This document shows positions 11,716-22,908 of a stretch of DNA of 64,000 bases, piece by piece. Position numbers and translations under genes: made by a program. Every line of letters starts with the position of its first letter. The stretch's first letter is position 1. The DNA is from Neelides folsomi (Eukaryota; Arthropoda; Collembola; Neelipleona; Neelidae). The DNA is taken from the NCBI GenBank assembly GCA_034687125.1, contig JAQGBZ010000318.1, forward strand, positions 1-64,000, given 5' to 3'. Below the pieces are notes generated by a model that saw only the letters and a list, made by a program, of their open reading frames with translations, was not told the DNA's origin and did not search any database.

Positions 11716-13001
11716 ATGGCACGGATGCGAAGAGAAGTTGAATATAAAACAAGAAATATCGATTACTTCTTTTTTATCTTTCATGTTTTTTGCTTGGTAA
11801 ATTAAAATTGATTCATTATTATCATTATGTACCAATATGTTAATACAGATTGAAATCGGTAGTTAATTTTATGTTCTTGTATAATATTACTCACAGCTTT
11901 TCTACAATTAACAATGATCATTTTTACTTAATGCAATGTTTAGAAAAATTTAAGTAATTTTAAAACCCCATATATTTAAAGTTGGTTGTAGGGAGTTACA
12001 TCGGTCTCAGCGTCCTTGCCCTAACACAAGAAAATCATGATCTGAAAGATCTGAATCTAAATATAACTCGAGGAATTTGCTATGTTTTCATTTCTTGCTC
12101 CATTGGTCTTTTCCTTCTAATTATTCTTGGAATCTTTGCATATTACAAAAAGAAAAAGGCTTACTTATGGATACTCGTAAGTTGATTAGTTATATACTAC
12201 ATATTACATTTTGTTGCTAAATTATTCATTGAAGGCATTGAATCTGTCATTTTTAGTATTGCTTGCTTCTTTCTATGCTTAGCATAACTCAAATTGGAGC
12301 ATCGGCAACGGCAATTTCTAAATACATTGACCACGAGGACGTAGAAATTAAATTAAAGGCCTTCATTGAAGGATATTTACCGGTCAGCAAGGAGGTCAAT
12401 GCGACCAAAGTAGCTTGGGATAATGTTCAAATTAAGGTTCATGCCAAAATATTACATAACATTGTGCTTTTAAATACTATGTAACTTAAATATGAGAGCG
12501 TTTGATTAATGTATTACGTTCAACTTGTTATGAATCTTATGTTAGTTTTCTTGTTGCGGAGTTCGAGATTACAAAGATTGGAAAGAAGTTGAATATGGTC
12601 GCACAAGTCTCCAAGTCCCACAATCATGTTGCCTTCCACATTTGAGAATTGATGAAGATTGTGGTCAAAATCTTCTTCCTGATCACCCTGACCCAAGTTC
12701 ATTAATTAACCCAGAAGTGAGACGCTTATGCTTATGTATTTAATATCTACTTATATTTATTAGCATATCTGTTCAACTCATATTAAAATTAGAACAAAAT
12801 ACTAAATATTATACAAGTGTTACTCACAAAGACTTTAAATTTAAAATATTTCTTCCTTCATTATAGGGCTGCCTTATTCCAATTGTAAAAGAACTCGAAG
12901 AAGTTCTTCTCATACTAGGAGTGTTCGGATTAGCCGTTACATTTTGTCAATGTCTCGTCGTCGCTCTTTCCTGCTTTCTCGTCATAACAAGAAGATTATG
13001 A
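11716..13001 (+). CDS. Tetraspanin
   Basis: A four-pass membrane protein that organises plasma-membrane or endosomal microdomains. Exons 11716-11796, 11982-12176, 12257-12436, 12546-12716 and 12867-13001 join in frame, all in phase 0, to 253 aa. TM1 spans the exon 1/2 junction (YFFFIFHVFCLLVVGSYIGL). TM2 is around GICYVFISCSIGLFLLIILG, TM3 around LLLSMLSITQIGASA, and TM4 around EEVLLILGVFGLAVTFCQCL. The large extracellular loop has the diagnostic CCG, then PQSCC and a final GC, giving the usual disulfide set. The loop begins at the exon 3/4 junction (VQIK then FSCCG), a common tetraspanin intron site. Exon 1 is the least certain, because its acceptor (TTAAAG|TTG) has a poor pyrimidine tract. 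I cannot assign a specific orthologue. Confidence 0.88.
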
Positions 13002-13093
13002 TCTGAAGTTTGTAAATTAATTGACATTTTCAATCGAGAGTCAAAAAAAATTTGCATGATGGAGCTTGTAAGTGCGACAATGAAACTTTGATA

Positions 13094-13103
13094 AATAAAT
13101 AAA
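13094..13103 (+). terminator. Tetraspanin polyadenylation signals
   Basis: Two overlapping AATAAA hexamers lie 93-102 bases after the tetraspanin stop codon. Cleavage 10-30 bases downstream would fall inside the convergent PEX12 gene, whose stop codon is at 13114-13116. Confidence 0.5.
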
Positions 13104-13113
13104 TGGAGTTTAT

Positions 13114-14774
13114 TTAAATAAAGATTCTGACTAGATGATTCACGTTAGAAGGAATTTGAGTCAAAGGACACTTTCCTTCGCTCCTTATGTAGTTGAAGAT
13201 GCAGCTATAACAGTAAACAGTTCTGAAATAAAATAAAATTAAGACTTAATTATAACTTTATTTAAATATTATGGGTGTACAATTAATTTGCATAATTTTA
13301 AACAATATTAATAATTATCGATACCCTGAAGTCTGAAGAGCAGTTGGATTTTTGAATGGACAGCTACAAAGAATGCATTTGTTCTTTTCCAAATGGCTCT
13401 AAAACAATTAAAAATACAAATAAATGTCTACACTCAAATTGTACTCCTATTATAATTATACAATCACCAAATAATATGCAAAATGATTCAATTGTTAAGA
13501 TGAAATTTTAATACCGTTGGTGGTGGTGGAGGAATTGGCAAGTTATCAAAAACTAAATGACTTCTTTCTCCAGATGCTCCCCACCAGCTCAAGAATTGCA
13601 TGAAAAATGATGACATCTCAATGGCAAACAAAGCACATTCTCCAAATCCAAAAAAGAACTTCATAGGAAATTGTCTTATATCTCTGTAAATACATATTAA
13701 TTAGAAAATCATAATATAACTTACTTAGATTTAGAAGTTAGATTTAATGAACTAGAAAAATTCTAACTAGTGAATTTTAGGTAATTTACAAGTAATAAAC
13801 ATATTTTATTATATGGTAAATGTATGGAATTTGACATCATTTATCATTACCTCCAATAATCAAAATTGAAAATTTGCCGACTATTGCTTTCAATCTCAAG
13901 AGCCCTTTCATTAGACAAGTAATCGAGTCTTAGGGAAAGCAGCCAAAACAAGAGAGAATGTTGACGAGTTTTTCCAAAAGCGTAAAATATGTAATAGACA
14001 ACCCTTATGAAATCCAAAGCACCAAAGAAGATGATATAGAATTTCTTGAAAGCTTCTTCCTTTAAATTAAAAAAATAATTCTATTATTTAGAAATATGAA
14101 TTTGTAGAATTCTTAAATAGTAATTTATAATCTTGAAAGATAGTGAATGGAGAATGGAATTAAGTATTTAGTTTTTTGAACCTTAAAAGTGAGAGTAGTC
14201 TTTTCACAAATTCTATCATACAATTTCTTCAGTTTTTCTTTGAAATACGGTAGGAGAACAGCCGAGGCGAGTGACAAATAACGATGATTAAGTCCATTAT
14301 CTCTAATTGAAACTCTTTCTAGACCGTAAAATGCTTCGCTTATTGTTCCACCTGTAATAAAAGATTGATTGACTGTTATGTACATTATGTATGCATAATA
14401 TGTATGTTATTAAAATTTAGATATTAAAATACTTAAAATATTAAATCGAATAAAAACTAATATTTCAAAAATTCCAAACCTCTTGTTTTCAAATAATGAT
14501 TTTGCAGCAAAGTGTCAAAGAAGAGATAGACCTCATCAAACCGTCTAAATAAAACTCCAAGCTTTTCTGGATAACTTCTTGCTAAAAACTATTATGAAAT
14601 TAATTTAAACATCATCAGCTTTCCATTTTATCTAATTATATTTACTTTAACTATATGGAATGATGCAGAAGCAATAGCTTTTCGAAAATTTTCCTCAGAG
14701 ATGACTTCAAAGATTGAAGGAGTTTGCAGCCTTATTGTTCCTGTTAAATGAGCACCACCTTCACCTTCTTGCAT
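13114..14774 (-). CDS. PEX12: Peroxin-12, peroxisomal RING E3 ligase subunit
   Basis: Part of the PEX2-PEX10-PEX12 ubiquitin ligase in the peroxisomal membrane, which recycles the import receptor PEX5. Exons 14774-14646, 14588-14480, 14351-14182, 14059-13851, 13683-13515, 13398-13325 and 13222-13114 join in frame to 322 aa (human 359). The N-terminus has PSIFEVI, followed by RRFDEVY and then SEAFYGLER, all PEX12 hallmarks. Hydrophobic helices occupy the middle. The C-terminal RING-like domain reads CILCSCPF, NPTALQTSG, TVYCYSCIFNYI and GKCPLT. As in other PEX12 proteins, the RING has a reduced set of zinc ligands. A possible AATAAA on the minus strand (13109-13114) overlaps the stop codon by one base. 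The gene converges on the tetraspanin gene with only 112 bp between stop codons. Confidence 0.94.
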
Positions 14775-15317
14775 TTTATGTACATGAATAACAACCAGTG
14801 CTTTAAAAAATTATGATTTACTATGAGTTGAAAGCTGATGCTTTATAAAAGCACAAAATTGTTTTAAATTGCAATTGTGTATTGGTGTACTAACTATATA
14901 TTTTTGTTTTTGTATTGCTTTCTGAATAAAAACTCAAATGATGGGGAAGGTTGGTCCACATATAGTATCATACTATCATATTATCATTTCTCCTATATAT
15001 GTAATGCAGTTCATACTCACAATCAATCTCACTCTTTTTTTGCAAAATTTTATTCTCCATTCATACAAAATTTCCTAAAATATTTTTAGTGTTTATTATC
15101 TAAACCTACATAATGATTTTAATGATGTGTTTAACAATATGATCATTATGAGACAAATCTTAATATTCATATTATACGAAATTTCAAATTTGTCATTTCT
15201 GACTTTCTAGACCCCTTTATAGTTTTATATCATTGAATTTTACAAAAAGATAAGAAGATGAAGATATTCTTCTACACCATGAATCTGTTTAAGATATAAA
15301 TTTATTCAAGGAAAGGA
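14775..15317. other. Intergenic gap, no gene seen
   Basis: AT-rich sequence between the start of PEX12 and the stop of TRMT10, both on minus. It should hold the PEX12 promoter. No motif or coding frame was recognised. Confidence 0.5.
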
Positions 15318-16571
15318 TTACGTTGATTGTATTTCACTGAGAATTTCCAATTCTGTCGAAACTGGAGGTGATTTCAAAACTGCGTTCATACGATCTGGAA
15401 TGACTTTTGTTAATACTTCCTCCCATGACTTTCCTTGAGCTCGTAAGGATACGATTTCGAAAACTATGAAAAATTTATATTTTCATTAAATGAAATATCA
15501 ATCATTTCAATTTTAAAGGGAAATCAAACCAATTGATCCGATAAAATAAATAATTGAATGCATATAAAATATCACTATTTACCGTGATCAATAGTAAGCA
15601 CTTTTTTGGTCTTCATGTCTAAAAATTTGTCAATAGGAAGTCTTGCGTGATTTAAACCATTTTCAAGTGCAATTCGATGGCAAAGACCCTAAAAGAACAA
15701 ATAAATATATTAATTTACAAGATTTAAATGACAATTCTAAAGACTACAATATATTTAGAAATAGTATATATTTTACCTTTTGAGAATTATGATCAACTAA
15801 TCCGCCAATCATGTAAATGCTCTTTTCATCAATAACATCAATTTCATTCTCACTTTCGCTAGTTAGATAAACGATCTTCGACTTTTCAAACACGTCCAGA
15901 AAAGAGCTTTCGTGAAAATGAATATCCCAATTTGTAAAACCGTTGTGCTTTTCCATCATATTCTTTGAATCGCCTTCAAAACCACATACGTGAAATTGAA
16001 TCGGGTCTTCAAACCTTCTATTTATACTGTAACACCGATGAATTTGCTTAATACATTTCCCAAGATCCTGCAAACAAGGACATAGTTAAACGAACATTTT
16101 GATATTTAATTCTAAATAATTGGCACAATCTTTTATAGATTTGTGTGGAATAATTTTTTAAAATAAAACTAAATGTAAGTACTAGAAATACAGATAGTAT
16201 TAAATATTATCCTAAAACATATAGAAAATATAATTTTTATAATTGTGCCAATTTAATTTAATCGAAATTACAAGTACCTTTTCGTTCATTAGATGATCAA
16301 ATGAAAGATCAATTGCAATTGAAGCTTTACAATTACTAGTAATCATTTTCCTTTTTTTCAGAACTTTACGAGAAATGTCTCGTTTTTTTGCTTTGTTCTT
16401 TTCCTTTTCTTTCAATCTTCTTAATACTTTCTTCTCTGCCCATCTTTCTTTCTTTGCAAGTTTCTTCAGGGCTTGTTTTGACATTGCTGAATTTTGAGTT
16501 GAATTCAATGAATTTTGGTTTGATTCGCTCTCCTCAACTACATCTAGCTCTATTTCGCTAATATTGTTCAT
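15318..16571 (-). CDS. TRMT10A: tRNA (guanine-N1-)-methyltransferase, TRM10 family
   Basis: Methylates N1 of purine 9 in tRNAs using S-adenosylmethionine, through a SPOUT-class fold. Exons 16571-16278, 16067-15777, 15688-15583 and 15463-15318 join in frame to 278 aa (yeast Trm10 is 293). Residues about 30-75 form a Lys/Arg-rich helical segment, a presumed tRNA-binding region. The SPOUT core follows: SIAIDLSFDHLM, CYSINRR, PIQFHVCG, IVYLTSES, then YMIGGLVDHN, GLCHRIALENGLNHARLP and KVLTIDHVFEI, the cofactor-binding trefoil-knot motifs. No mitochondrial presequence is seen, so this is the cytosolic/nuclear TRMT10A/B type rather than mitochondrial TRMT10C. A versus B is not resolved here. Confidence 0.92.
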
Positions 16572-17875
16572 TATTTATTTATAATTAAATGGCTAACTCG
16601 AATTCTAATATTATCAAAATGGCAAAACTCCAAAAATTAATTAGCTGGTTATAGAAATGAAAAAGAGTGCGTGTTTCAATGTATTCCTTGGCAGGACAGA
16701 TCGGACTCCGTTAAAGCATGTGGACTTTTATGCCTTGCACCTTGCACTCCATTGCTGGTTGCCGTGCATGTGAATTTTGCGCTTTTGGCCAATAAATAGT
16801 TTGATGTCTATAGTTTGTGTATAATATTTCCCAAACAACTTTTATATTATAGCGTCCAAGTATTCCTCCATTCCCTTAAGGGGACATTTACCCTTTGAAA
16901 CAATCCATTGGTTTTTAAATTTTATTAGAATTACCACAATAGTTGTAACAATTAAAATATTGAACTTGATAATTGATAAATTGAAAAGGTGAAATGAATT
17001 GAATGGATTTCAATATATTTCTCAGCCCAAATCATAGCTATTTGTTACTAAATATGGTTACTGTGTTCGTACAATTAATTAAAAGTGGCTATTTAATTAA
17101 ATTCGTGTTTAATCGTTAATAATAATTAACCAGTTTACTTATTCGAAAATATGATAAAAAATAATTTACACAATAGTTTGCCATTATATTTATTAATGTA
17201 TTGGCGAATTGTATTAGTATTTTATAGAACCATTTGTTTATTATAATTATATGACTTTTCATGTATTTAACTATATCTTTAAACTGATGTTATTCGAAAG
17301 TCCTCCATATTTAAGAAAAGATATTTGGAGACAGTATTCTACATCATGTAAACTACATTGACTACATAAAATGTGTTAAGGAATTATTTTTAGTTTCTCA
17401 TCTGTAACGACTCAAACATGATGGGCTTTATTATGTATATATTGAAATGTGTAAACTTATATGTTGTAACTTAGGGAAATTTGTTATATATTGTAACCGA
17501 GTTTTCCTTTATGAGAATTCAATATCATGAATTCAGCCTGACACCACATTTGGTAACGAAAGGTTGTGTTTTACTCTTCTCTCCGCAATTGTGACCTTTT
17601 TCTGAAATAAAGTTATAAAGTTTGACCTCTGACCTTTCATTTTCTCGAGTGAGATTTGATAGCAATTGGTTTAGAGTTTAAAGTCATTAGTCGACGAAAC
17701 AATTAATATTTGTTACTTCTAAAATATTAAATAGGTGAAGTAGATTTTTAAATTATTGTATTGTGATTAAAATAATTTACACTTATATGTATTCAAGAAA
17801 CAATTGGCATATTTTTATTTTTTTCAATATCTTGAAGGTCTTGAACTGTATCATATTCACTTGATCGACGGATTT
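16572..17875. other. Intergenic region between TRMT10 and GST omega
   Basis: About 1.3 kb without a gene, AT-rich. It is upstream of TRMT10 and downstream of the GST gene (both minus). A perfect direct repeat of the nuclear-receptor half-site is present at 17623-17635 and is listed separately. Otherwise nothing is recognised. Confidence 0.5.
17623..17635 (-). promoter_or_regulatory. Candidate DR1 nuclear-receptor site
   Basis: On the minus strand the sequence is AGGTCAGAGGTCA, a perfect direct repeat of AGGTCA with a one-base spacer. This is the classic site for RXR/USP- or HNF4-type nuclear receptors. A further GTGACCTT half-site occurs near 17591. The sites lie about 1 kb upstream of TRMT10 and just 3' of the GST gene. 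Function is inferred only from the motif. Confidence 0.35.
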
Positions 17876-19298
17876 CTACAATTTAGAATCATGAAGCAAG
17901 TCGTAATTAGAAGCACCTTGTCTTCGCTCAAGTGTGTATCGATAATGAACATCAATGTCTAAGTAAATCTCATTGATGGCTTTATCTTCTTTCATAAAGC
18001 TCTCCCATTGATTCTTAAAAATTACATTAATAAAATATAATGTATCAAATATCAATAATTTAAGTACACGAATGTAAGCATTTTAATGAAAAAATTGCTG
18101 TTATTTATATTAATTTACCATATCCGGACGAGCATCTTTTCCTTTGAAATAGGAGGCTTCGATTTCTGGACATAACTTTGGGAGAATATCCATTCTTTCC
18201 ATCCATGGCCAAATCATATAGTCAAGCATTCCAGGACAATCCTTTCCTATAAAGTTAATACTCGTATTTACAGAATTCATTGACACAATTAATATGCTTG
18301 ATATAAATTAATGTGATACTTAAATATAATATTTTTATTTTATACACACCACGTGTCAGTGTAAAGTATATGTGTCAATGTGTGTTTACCTGAAAAGAAC
18401 TTTGTCTTTCTCTGTCCAAGTTCTTGCTCAAATAAACTCAGTCGATCGTTTAATTTTTGAAGATTATCCTCTAAATTTGGATCTTTCTCACAAGAATATG
18501 CGACTTTGTAATACGAGCCAATTGCCTACATAATATAATAAAATAAAATAATATTACATACTCACTAATAAGCAAAATTCAACGCGATTTCCAAAATATA
18601 CAATCTTAAATGTGAGCTAGTCTCAGCTATTAGTTAGTAGGTATCCTATCTATTAGATTACTAGTTAGTATAATAATACATTATATTATTATACATTTAC
18701 ATTATAAACATTGTATTATTTTACCGGGTTAAACCGTTCAACCCAAATTCGGTCAAGTGCCTTTTGGAAATGATCTTCTGGATGTAAAGATCTCCCACTG
18801 ACGTATTTTTCATCGAGATAATCAGAAACAATCAAGCTCTCGTATAAAATTCCGCAAGGAGCTTCGAGAGTTGGAACTTTTCCTTCGGGGTTTTTGTCAA
18901 AAAGCCATTCCGGTTTATCCACCAAGTTGCAATTTACAACATCGAAGCTGTAATTAAAATATTAATGTTCTAATATTAGGCCCAGTACTATTTTGTTATT
19001 TGCATACACTTACAGATATCGTTTATTTATGTATTCACTATAAAATTAGAAATTAATTACGGGATTTCTTTTGCAACTGCAACCAACAAGGATCTCTGGG
19101 CATAAGGACAGAATCTCATGCTGTAGATTCTGATCCGACCATCTGCCGGGGATGGACATTCCGATCCTGTCAACACAATTAAAAACTAAATAAACTTTTT
19201 AATGACATTAAATGACTCTCAACTTTGATGTTAAACAAGTTTAAAATGAATCAAAACAATTTTCCACCTGTGGCAAGATGTTTAGAATTTAAATTCAT
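17876..19298 (-). CDS. GSTO1: Glutathione S-transferase, omega class
   Basis: A cytosolic glutathione-dependent thiol transferase/dehydroascorbate reductase. Exons 19298-19268, 19166-19061, 18947-18725, 18525-18390, 18246-18119 and 18013-17876 join in frame to 253 aa (human GSTO1 is 241). The thioredoxin-like domain has [15 protein letters not shown], with the catalytic Cys of the omega class (FCP[FY]A). It is followed by [18 protein letters not shown] and [12 protein letters not shown], which bind glutathione. The C-terminal helical domain contains [10 protein letters not shown], typical of omega GSTs. The first coding exon is only 31 bp. No truncation or missing active-site residue is seen. 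Confidence 0.94.
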
Positions 19299-19969
19299 CG
19301 CAATGACCTTCGAAATATTTATATTCAAGTTTTGCCTTTTGCCTCACTCTCAAAGTCAAAGTGAGAATTCCCTCTAATATGTCAGAGCAGCCAAAAGGTA
19401 AGGATGAGTGAAGTGAGACAGTGAGAGCAAAGAAGCACTTGGATAAAAAAGCGTGTGTCTTGTGTCTATTCTATTTTATGATATTGCAGATACTTTTGTA
19501 GTTCATCTTATAATGATGTAAATATAAATTGTTTGTTATTCTTTTAAAATAATGTTTTCCACCTTTTTTACTATGATTTGAGGTCGTTTCTTCGTTTCTA
19601 ACGCTGAAGCTATTGAGAAATTTGATAATTTTAAGCTAAAATTAAAAAGGATGAAAACCTTGTTTCGTGTAAAGAATGCTTTTGGATTTCATGATAATTA
19701 ACTTGTAACAACTAAGCATACTTTAGTGATGAGATGAGCGTGATGAGTGATGACTTAATGATAAAATGCTGATAAACACTTATCTAAAAGGAGAATTATT
19801 GATGTACAGTGAATTTATTAACAATATACTTCAAAGCCTCGTTTAAGACTTGTTCCATATAATTGTTGTAACAAAAAGAACGTTTCAATCAGGAAATTTT
19901 TAGTCAATATGGAATGATGTGGGGAAGGACGCAAACTATTAAAAACATAGGGGATTTCATAAAACAAAG
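19299..19969. other. Intergenic gap between GST omega and makorin
   Basis: No gene is seen. This contains the GST promoter side and the makorin 3' flank. Part of the makorin flank (about 19890-19969) resembles sequence near 4.55 kb. Confidence 0.5.
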
Positions 19970-22223
19970 TTAGAAATCTCCATCTGAATGTGAGATCTCT
20001 TCGGGTGATCTGCCACACTGCGCTGATAAACTTGAACTGTCGTTGACGGAATCTTCAGGGAAGCGGAGTTGTTCCTCTATTGGATTCCATTGACCAATTT
20101 CAGTATTTACATAACTTCCATCTTCCTCATCCCAGTAATTCTGAGAAGGCGGAGGTCCACCGTCAATCCGGGTGCCGTCAGGAAGAGAATGCATGTAAAA
20201 ACATTGGTTCCCAAATGGGCATTTTCCAGAACCATATGAATAGTAGCGGCAAGGAATATGACTAGAAATGATCATTAAAAAATACTGTCGTGCCTTGTAT
20301 TGTAGGTAATAATGATAAAATTTACCTCAATGCGTCTTTGTAGTTTTGAATCAATTTCATTTTCTCTTCTTTAGAATTAAACCAGGTTCTGCTGGCACAA
20401 ATGAAATTTGAAGGGAGTCGACACACTGGGCATCCCCTGGTCACTTTATCGTCCAAATCTTTATTTTTCCTCCATTTCCTAATGCAGGAAATGCAAAAAC
20501 AATGATTGCAGTTTGGGAGGATTCCAAATCTACGATCTCCTGGAATTTCTTTCTCCATTACGGCCTATTTAAATGTAAAGAAATACATTAATTTCAACTA
20601 TTTATATTTTATATACACTCAATATAATCAATTACAGAAGCAAAATACTTACTTTAATTTCAATTAACTATACTGATAATTTTTTATTGAAATATTTTTT
20701 AAAACCTCCATACATATGGCGCAAGTAAGAGCATTCGTTTCAGCCACACAGAAAGAAAATTCCATCGCCTTTTCATGCTCTTTAATGCATTCCTTAATAA
20801 TTAGCTTAATTTAATTTTTATTACAATTTTATTCATAAGCTGCCGCTCATACGTTTAACCGAGAGACAAAATTATGAGGACTAAGTAATGTGACAAGTTT
20901 GAATTTTCAAATTTGGTCTGAATTTATGGCTATGCATTATAAATTAATTGATCAAGTGTCCAAAATTAAATTTGTTCAGTTCATTAGATAAAATTAAAAG
21001 TAATGACCGAACTCAACTTGGATGCATCCCTTTCAACAATTAAGAGGTTCATCCATAACTCTCCAACCATTAAAAGAAAAAAATTAAGGAAAGCACCTAA
21101 TTTGACACCGCAGCACATTCGGAATCGCTTGGAATGGGCCAGACGCCATATGAATTATGGTGAAAGATGGAGACGCTGCATCTTTTCCGACGAAAGGCGT
21201 TTTTGCCTTGACGGTCCTGACGAATTTAAACATTATTTCCACGATTTGAGGAAAGAAGAAATATTCTTTTTGATAATCTCCTTCCACACGGGGAAAGACT
21301 AGGAGGTGAAAATTGGAGTTTTGTTCAAGACAACGCTCGACCTCATGTATCCGAAGAAACTCTGAACTGGTTATTGTACCATGGGATCGCTGGAGAATGA
21401 CTCATTAAATGGCCAGCATGTTCCCCTGATTGTAATCCAATTGAGAATCTTTGGGGTTATCTCACTCGCAAACTTTACGAGAACAGTAAAGTTTATGCCA
21501 TTGAGCTTCAGACTGCGTTGGAGCGGGCGTGGCGTGAAATCCCCGAAAACCTGCTTCTAACTCTGGCTGATTCAATGGAGAATCGAATTTTCGCTTTAAT
21601 TCAGCAAAATGGAAGACCAATTAATTATTAAACCCAAAATTTTAATTTTAATCACCATAATTAAGCAAAGTGTTTATTCGAATGAGCGGTTTGAATGTAA
21701 CGATTTTCGATTAATTAATTATTATAAAACAATCAATTTTCCAATATGCCATTTCTTTACGTTGTTCAACTTCATTTCAAATGATTAATATAATATACAA
21801 ATTTTGAGTAAAAATCTAAAATGGTTTTAGAAATATTAAATATTTAATCATTCGGCTATTCATTTGAGCGCCAGCTTACTTAAATAATAGCATATATTCA
21901 GTACTAACGTATGCAATATGCAGTGTACATTTATAAATTAAGTTTTGGCTCCAAATCAATTAATTTACTTTGACATGATTTTTCCTTTGTTCTTCGTCGA
22001 GCGGATGAAGGCAGAAGAGTCCACAAAATTCGCATTTTTCTCCATGAACTTTTCGACATTTGTCTCCAAATCGACACTTTCCGTATATTGCATAAGAGCA
22101 CAAATCGCTTTTGATACTTTTTTCTTTTAAAATAATAGAAAATAATTTAACATGTTTGATTAGCATTTGATTTCAAATGGAACTCTATCATTCCAAAATA
22201 TTGAATATTTTCAACTCACCCAT
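19970..22223 (-). CDS. MKRN1: Makorin-type RING and CCCH zinc-finger E3 ubiquitin ligase
   Basis: Makorins are RNA-binding E3 ubiquitin ligases. Coding exons 22223-22220 (only ATG plus G), 22123-21969, 20792-20706, 20564-20326 and 20261-19970 join in frame to 258 aa. In order, one sees a CCCH finger (CSYAIYGKCRFGDKCRKVH), the makorin Cys-His motif (CEFCGLFCLHPLD), the RING (CAICME, CNHCFCISCIRKW, CPVCRL) and a second CCCH finger (CRYYSYGSGKCPFGNQCFYMH). An acidic Ser-rich tail ends the protein. Human MKRN1 is 482 aa with four CCCH fingers. Here the two N-terminal fingers are absent from the model, so either the protein is short or upstream exons were missed. Intron 2 (20793-21968) is unusually long because it holds a transposon on the opposite strand. 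Confidence 0.87.
20838..21876 (+). mobile_element. Degenerate Tc1/mariner-superfamily element
   Basis: About 1.04 kb bounded by imperfect terminal inverted repeats. The left end begins AGCTGCCGCTCA and the right end, read in reverse complement, begins AGCTGGCGCTCA. Similarity continues for roughly 30 bp. Each end is flanked by TA (20836-20837 and 21877-21878), the duplication typical of this superfamily. Inside lies a broken transposase. The element sits wholly within makorin intron 2, in the opposite orientation. Removing it leaves an intron of about 137 bp, like its neighbours, so it inserted into an existing small intron. Confidence 0.8.
21003..21631 (+). pseudogene. Broken Tc1/mariner-like transposase
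   Basis: Three segments of a DDE transposase remain. The first has LTPQHIRNRLEWARRH and IFSDERRF (first catalytic Asp). After a frame change comes VQDNARPH (second Asp). Then, past an in-frame TGA, comes WPACSPDCNPIENLWGYL with the third acidic residue. The distance between the first two Asp is only about 47 codons rather than about 90, implying an internal deletion. Between the second Asp and the final Glu I count 37 codons (including the stop), which suggests a DD37E-type rather than a DD34E/D-type triad. The frame shift, stop and deletion make it inactive. Confidence 0.8.
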
Positions 22224-22908
22224 TTTCCCTCACGAAAATTTACATAATAGAAATAAAAAATGTAAAAATAAAAAGTATGGCTCAAATGTAATGTGATTTT
22301 GTTATACCAAGATGCTGATTCATTTCTTGGGATACTCGTGTCACTTATGGAATAGAAATCTCTCAAGTAAAACATTGTTAATTCAACGTTTGAGAGAAAG
22401 CTCTCATAAAGCCATTCTTAAATTACTCAATTACTATTTATTTTAGGTTTTAGTTTAATGTATGGTATATATCTAAAATATGCTTACCTATGTAAATTGA
22501 TGATTTTAGACGGTTAAATTTATTATTCTTATTATAATTTATAATTCAACTTGGAATTAATGAGGTCAAATTTTAGACATAAAGTTATAATGATTTACAT
22601 AATGACACGACATAAATTGCCCTAATTAGGAATTACTTAAACTTTATTTAATTAATGAATTTAGGTTAAAGTATTTAAACAGAAAATGCCAAATGGTATT
22701 AATAATAAACAATACTGGCCATTTTTAATGAATTTATTTTATAAAAAAAACGTTTACCTTAAAGGAAGCAATCAAAAGATTAAACATGGTTAATTAATTA
22801 ATTAAAAGGTAACTAAAATTAATTAAGAAACAATAATGATTAAAATTTAGTATTCCTATGCACAATTATATTATTTTCATTGAATTTGGATGTGATTTCA
22901 AATGGAAA
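22224..22908. other. Intergenic gap between makorin and CFA synthase 1
   Basis: AT-rich, no coding frame or RNA gene recognised. It would contain the makorin promoter and the 3' end of the first CFA synthase gene. Confidence 0.5.
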
